Positions 19,645-24,277 of a stretch of 24,277 bases of DNA are shown in pieces. The notes below the pieces were generated by a model that was not told the origin of the DNA, made no database searches, and was given only the letters and a program-made list of their open reading frames with translations. The translations under genes and the position numbers were made by a program. How positions within the stretch are numbered: the first letter of the stretch is position 1; each line of letters starts with the position of its first letter. The DNA comes from an uncultured Rhodocyclaceae bacterium (GTDB lineage Bacteria > Pseudomonadota > Gammaproteobacteria > Burkholderiales > Rhodocyclaceae), in the NCBI GenBank assembly GCA_900549295.1, contig URNG01000042.1, forward strand, positions 1-24,277, read 5' to 3'.

Positions 19645-21108
19645 ATGCGCCTGCTGCAAAAAGCCCTGACCTTCGACGACGTTCTGCTCGTCCCCGCTCA
19701 TTCCCAGATTCTGCCGCGCGACGTCAGTCTCGCCACCCGCCTGAGCCGCAACATCACCCTCAACCTGCCGCTGCTCTCCGCCGCCATGGATACCGTGACG
19801 GAAGGCCGTCTGGCCATTGCGCTGGCGCAGGAAGGCGGCATCGGCATCATCCACAAGAACCTGCCGGCGCGCGCCCAGGCGGCTGAAGTCGCCAAGGTCA
19901 AGCGCCACGAATCCGGCATCCTGAAAGACCCGATTACCGTGCCGCCCACCATGACGGTGCGCGACGTGGTGGAAATCACCCGCCAGCACAAGTTTTCCGG
20001 CATGCCGGTGGTGGATCGTGAGGGCAAGGTGGTGGGCATCGTCACCAACCGCGACCTGCGTTTCGAGACCAACCTCGACCAGCCGGTCAAGGCCATCATG
20101 ACGCCGAAGAAGCGGCTGGTCACGGTGAAGGAAGGGGCCGCCATCGAGGAGGCCAAGGAACTCATCCGCCTGCACCGCCTGGAGCGGGTGCTGGTGGTCG
20201 ATGACGAATTCCGGCTGCGCGGCCTGATTACCGTCAAGGATATCCTCAAATCCACCGAGCATCCGCTCGCCAACAAGGATGCCGCAGGTCGCCTGCGCGC
20301 TGGCGCGGCGGTGGGTGTCGGCGCGGGTACTGAAGAGCGCGTCGAGCGGCTGGTCGAAGCCGGCGTGGATGTGATCGTGGTCGATACGGCGCACGGCCAT
20401 TCGCAAGGCGTGCTCGACCGCGTGCGCTGGGTGAAGCAGCATTTCCCGCAGGTGGAAGTGATCGGCGGCAACATCGCCACGGCGGATGCCGCCAGGGCGC
20501 TGGTCGATTGCGGCGCGGACGGCGTCAAGGTCGGCATCGGCCCCGGCTCGATCTGCACCACGCGCATCGTCGCCGGCGTCGGCGTGCCGCAGATCACCGC
20601 CATCCACAACGTTTCCGAAGCCCTCAAGGGCAGTGGCGTGCCGATGATCGCCGACGGCGGCATCCGCTACTCCGGCGACATCGCCAAGGCGATCGCCGCC
20701 GGGGCCGATACCGTCATGCTCGGCGGCCTGCTGGCCGGTACGGAAGAAGCGCCGGGCGAGGTCGAACTGTTCCAGGGGCGCTCCTACAAGTCTTACCGCG
20801 GCATGGGGTCGCTCGGCGCGATGCAGGCGGGTTCGAGCGACCGCTACTTCCAGGAAAACAACGCCAACGTCGACAAATACGTGCCGGAAGGCATCGAAGG
20901 CCGCGTGCCGTACAAAGGGTCGGTGCTGGCGGTGATCCATCAGCTGATGGGCGGCGTGCGCTCTTCCATGGGGTATCTGGGCTGCGCCACCATCGCCGAA
21001 ATGCACGAGCGGGCGGGTTTCGTCGAAATCACCTCGGCTGGCATGCGCGAATCGCATGTGCACGACGTGCAGATCACCAAGGAAGCGCCGAACTACCACC
21101 TCGGCTGA
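19645..21108 (+). CDS. guaB: Inosine-5'-monophosphate dehydrogenase
   Basis: 487 aa, full length. The enzyme oxidises IMP to XMP with NAD, the committed step of GMP synthesis, in the cytosol as a tetramer or octamer. The N-terminus LTFDDVLLVPAHSQILPRDV is standard. Two CBS domains (about 95-205) are inserted in the barrel and usually bind purine nucleotides. The catalytic loop GPGSICTTRIV places the active Cys at 304. The flap is GMGSLGAMQAGSSDRYF, and EGIEGRVPYKGSV is the conserved region carrying the Arg used as base. A terminator and 74 bases separate it from guaA, so the two adjacent genes of the pathway are probably only partly co-transcribed. Confidence 0.97.
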   Translation: MRLLQKALTFDDVLLVPAHSQILPRDVSLATRLSRNITLNLPLLSAAMDTVTEGRLAIALAQEGGIGIIHKNLPARAQAAEVAKVKRHESGILKDPITVPPTMTVRDVVEITRQHKFSGMPVVDREGKVVGIVTNRDLRFETNLDQPVKAIMTPKKRLVTVKEGAAIEEAKELIRLHRLERVLVVDDEFRLRGLITVKDILKSTEHPLANKDAAGRLRAGAAVGVGAGTEERVERLVEAGVDVIVVDTAHGHSQGVLDRVRWVKQHFPQVEVIGGNIATADAARALVDCGADGVKVGIGPGSICTTRIVAGVGVPQITAIHNVSEALKGSGVPMIADGGIRYSGDIAKAIAAGADTVMLGGLLAGTEEAPGEVELFQGRSYKSYRGMGSLGAMQAGSSDRYFQENNANVDKYVPEGIEGRVPYKGSVLAVIHQLMGGVRSSMGYLGCATIAEMHERAGFVEITSAGMRESHVHDVQITKEAPNYHLG

Positions 21109-21123
21109 GGCGCTGGATTCTCC

Positions 21124-21149
21124 AAGGCGGCTGGCAAGGCCGCCTTTTT
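21124..21149 (+). terminator. Terminator between guaB and guaA
   Basis: AAGGCGGC-TGGCAAG-GCCGCCTT (21124-21146) is an eight-pair stem running into TTTTT. It lies 15 bases past the guaB stop and 33 bases before guaA, so guaA is reached by read-through or has its own promoter. Confidence 0.85.
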
Positions 21150-21182
21150 CATGCAGGCATTTTTTCCGAACTTTTTTCAGCC

Positions 21183-22817
<1,635 letters not shown>

Positions 22818-22820
22818 TCT

Positions 22821-22844
22821 CGAGCGAGCGCATGAGCTCGCTTG
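22821..22844. other. Hairpin between guaA and the TonB-dependent receptor gene
   Basis: AGCGAGC (22823-22829) pairs with GCTCGCT (22836-22842) around a six-base loop, just after the guaA stop. No T-run follows, so a weak or factor-assisted terminator is the most that can be said. The convergent receptor gene ends 67 bases later. Confidence 0.35.
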
Positions 22845-22910
22845 AGTTTGAGTCAGAACCGCTAATGAATCGAGTTTGTTGGATATTTAGTCGGTTTGTC
22901 GTGGCTTTCT

Positions 22911-24277
22911 TCAGAAAGCGACGCGCAGGCCGAGCGCGAAATTGCGGCCGGTGAGCGGGGCGGCGTTCTTGATGAAGGAGGTGTGGGCGTAGGCAAGCTG
23001 GTTGCCGAGGTTTTCCGCCTTCAGGTAGATCTGCGTGTCCAGCCCGTTGAGCCGGGTGGAATAGCTCAGCCGCAGGTTGAGCATGTTGTAGCCGGGCGTT
23101 TCGCTTTCGTGGGCGGCGACGCGGGTTTGCCGGGCGACGCGGTAGAACTCGGCTTCGCCGCGCCAGTTGTCGCCCCAGCGGGCGTCGAGGCGGGTGCCCA
23201 GGCGGGCGGCGGGGATGCGCGGCAGATCGTCGCCGCCGTCGATGCGGGCGCGCACGTAGTCGCCGAACAGGGTGAGGCCGAACTGGCGGTTCAGTTGCTG
23301 GCGCACTGAGCCTTCGATGCCGGTGAAGATGGCGTCGCGCTGGGTGTATTCGATCAGTTGCAGGCCGTTTTCCTCATCCAGCGTGTTGGCGTAGATGTAA
23401 TCCTTGATCCGGTTGCGGTAGAGGCTGATGGCGAAGGTGGTCGGGCCGGCGGTCTTTTTCAGCGTCAGGTCGATGTTGTTCGAGGTTTCGCGCTTCAGGC
23501 GGTCGTTGCCCATTTCCCAGGTGGCCGAGGCCATGTGCAGGCCGTCGGCGTAGAGTTCCTCGGCGGTCGGCAGGCGGTGTGAGCGCGACAGCGTCAGGCC
23601 GAGGCTGTATTGCGGCGCGAAACGCCAGTTGGCCCCGAACGAGGCGGAAGTGCCGCGATGCTTGCGGTCGGGCTGTGCGGAATCGCTGTCGATGCGCTGC
23701 CATTCGTGGCGCAGCGCGCCTTCCAGACGCCAGTCGCCGAGGCGTTTTTCTTCGAGCAGGAAAATGGCGTGCTTGCGGGTTTCGGTGGGCTGCACGTAGG
23801 CTTCCTCGCCGACCGCGCTGAAATCGCGGAAACTGCTTTGCAGGCCGATGACGCCGCGCCAGCCGCCGAGCGGATGGTGTTGCAGTTCGAGGCGGCCGTC
23901 GCGGCCCTTGTTGCGAAAGCGCGTGGCGACCTCGCCACCTTCCAGCTCGTCGTGGCGGTAGTCGGTCAGGCCGCCGCTGAAACGCAGGCGGGAGAAACCG
24001 GCGAAGGGTTCGAGATATTCGCCGCGCACGTCCCAGCGCTCGCTGCGCAGATCGACACGGGGGATGCCGTGGTCGTCGTCAGGGTCGTGGACATGGCCCG
24101 GCCCGCCGTGCGCGCCGCAGTGCAGGTGAGGGGAGGCGCCACCGTGCACGTGGCACTCCTCGAAATCGTGGTTGTGGCCGGGCAGGCCATAAACGTTGTC
24201 CTGAGCGGTGTAGGCCAGGCCGAGATAGCCGCGCTCGCCGATCCAGGAAACGCCGAGGCTGCCGGTGCGCGTGCGCG
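22911..24277 (-). CDS. znuD: TonB-dependent outer-membrane zinc receptor, ZnuD-like, C-terminal part
   Basis: At least 454 residues of the beta-barrel are present and the frame runs off the right edge, so the signal peptide, TonB box and plug are outside the window. Barrel strands alternate in the usual way (GWRGVIGLQSSFRDFSAVGE, LGLTLSRSHRLPTAEELYAD, the last a well-known TonB-receptor motif) and the protein ends in GLRVAF with the C-terminal Phe required by the BAM machinery. A histidine-rich loop, GLPGHNHDFEECHVHGGASP and then HLHCGAHGGPGHVHDPDDDHG, matches the zinc-capturing loop of ZnuD from Neisseria and relatives. ZnuD imports zinc (and has been linked to heme) and is normally repressed by Zur; its promoter lies outside. 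Closest alternative: another metal or metallophore receptor. Confidence 0.85.
   Translation of the reverse strand, partial: RTRTGSLGVSWIGERGYLGLAYTAQDNVYGLPGHNHDFEECHVHGGASPHLHCGAHGGPGHVHDPDDDHGIPRVDLRSERWDVRGEYLEPFAGFSRLRFSGGLTDYRHDELEGGEVATRFRNKGRDGRLELQHHPLGGWRGVIGLQSSFRDFSAVGEEAYVQPTETRKHAIFLLEEKRLGDWRLEGALRHEWQRIDSDSAQPDRKHRGTSASFGANWRFAPQYSLGLTLSRSHRLPTAEELYADGLHMASATWEMGNDRLKRETSNNIDLTLKKTAGPTTFAISLYRNRIKDYIYANTLDEENGLQLIEYTQRDAIFTGIEGSVRQQLNRQFGLTLFGDYVRARIDGGDDLPRIPAARLGTRLDARWGDNWRGEAEFYRVARQTRVAAHESETPGYNMLNLRLSYSTRLNGLDTQIYLKAENLGNQLAYAHTSFIKNAAPLTGRNFALGLRVAF

Noticed and set aside
22821..22844. Firm intrinsic terminator after guaA
   Set aside because: The stem is good but no T-run follows on either strand, so I listed it only as a hairpin.

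Overview
The window is GC-rich, densely packed bacterial chromosome, most likely from a betaproteobacterium of the Rhodocyclales type (Dechloromonas/Azonexus-like). The taxonomic cue is the pair of small beta-specific families DUF3567 and DUF3460, supported by the overall gene content: a respiratory multiheme cytochrome, a Pat-type acetyltransferase and a ZnuD-type receptor. The genus is inference; no rRNA or tRNA gene is visible. No gene-free gap exceeds 300 bases.

Left part (1-6148). The window opens with the start of an Rpn/YhgA-like nuclease gene (minus strand) preceded by an inverted repeat. Next come a B12-binding-type radical SAM protein (minus), an orphan 65-aa protein with its own Shine-Dalgarno (SD) sequence and terminator, and a tightly coupled plus-strand run: FolB-like, FolA, and a membrane PAS-GGDEF-EAL protein, each start overlapping the previous stop. 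Convergent to this is a minus-strand pair, a NifX-like His-tailed protein and a DUF6858-like protein, also coupled by an ATGA overlap.

Respiratory part (6341-8814). An octaheme c-type cytochrome of the octaheme tetrathionate reductase family and a membrane cytochrome b form a two-gene operon. Its promoter is close to a textbook FNR-activated one: an FNR-like box centred about 41 bases before the predicted transcription start and a perfect TATAAT. A strong terminator closes it. The likely job is anaerobic electron transfer from quinol through cytochrome b to a periplasmic octaheme reductase.

Accessory island (about 9390-12240). After the DUF3460 gene terminator lies a 5' fragment of a group II intron, apparently class IIC, at the expected position just behind a terminator. 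Then come the tail of an IS3-family transposase and a chimeric metalloprotease-like gene that is broken by an 8-bp tandem duplication (deleting one copy restores the frame). Last is an intact Fic-family AMPylase gene with a 30-bp perfect palindrome just upstream of its start. Part of this island is visibly less GC-rich than the rest.

Right part (12242-24277). This is mostly core functions: a Pat-like acyl-CoA synthetase/GNAT fusion, OsmC, a divergent DapB-like reductase facing a MarR regulator, an OmpA-like lipoprotein coupled to that regulator, a YffB-like protein coupled to an Hsp33 that has lost two of its four zinc/redox cysteines, a DUF4124 protein, guaB and guaA (GMP synthesis), and a ZnuD-like TonB-dependent zinc receptor that runs off the end. 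I saw no CRISPR array, phage module or complete new defence system. The most interesting items are the duplicated-frame metalloprotease, the Hsp33 cysteine loss, the FNR-octaheme operon, the Fic operator and the folate/c-di-GMP coupling.
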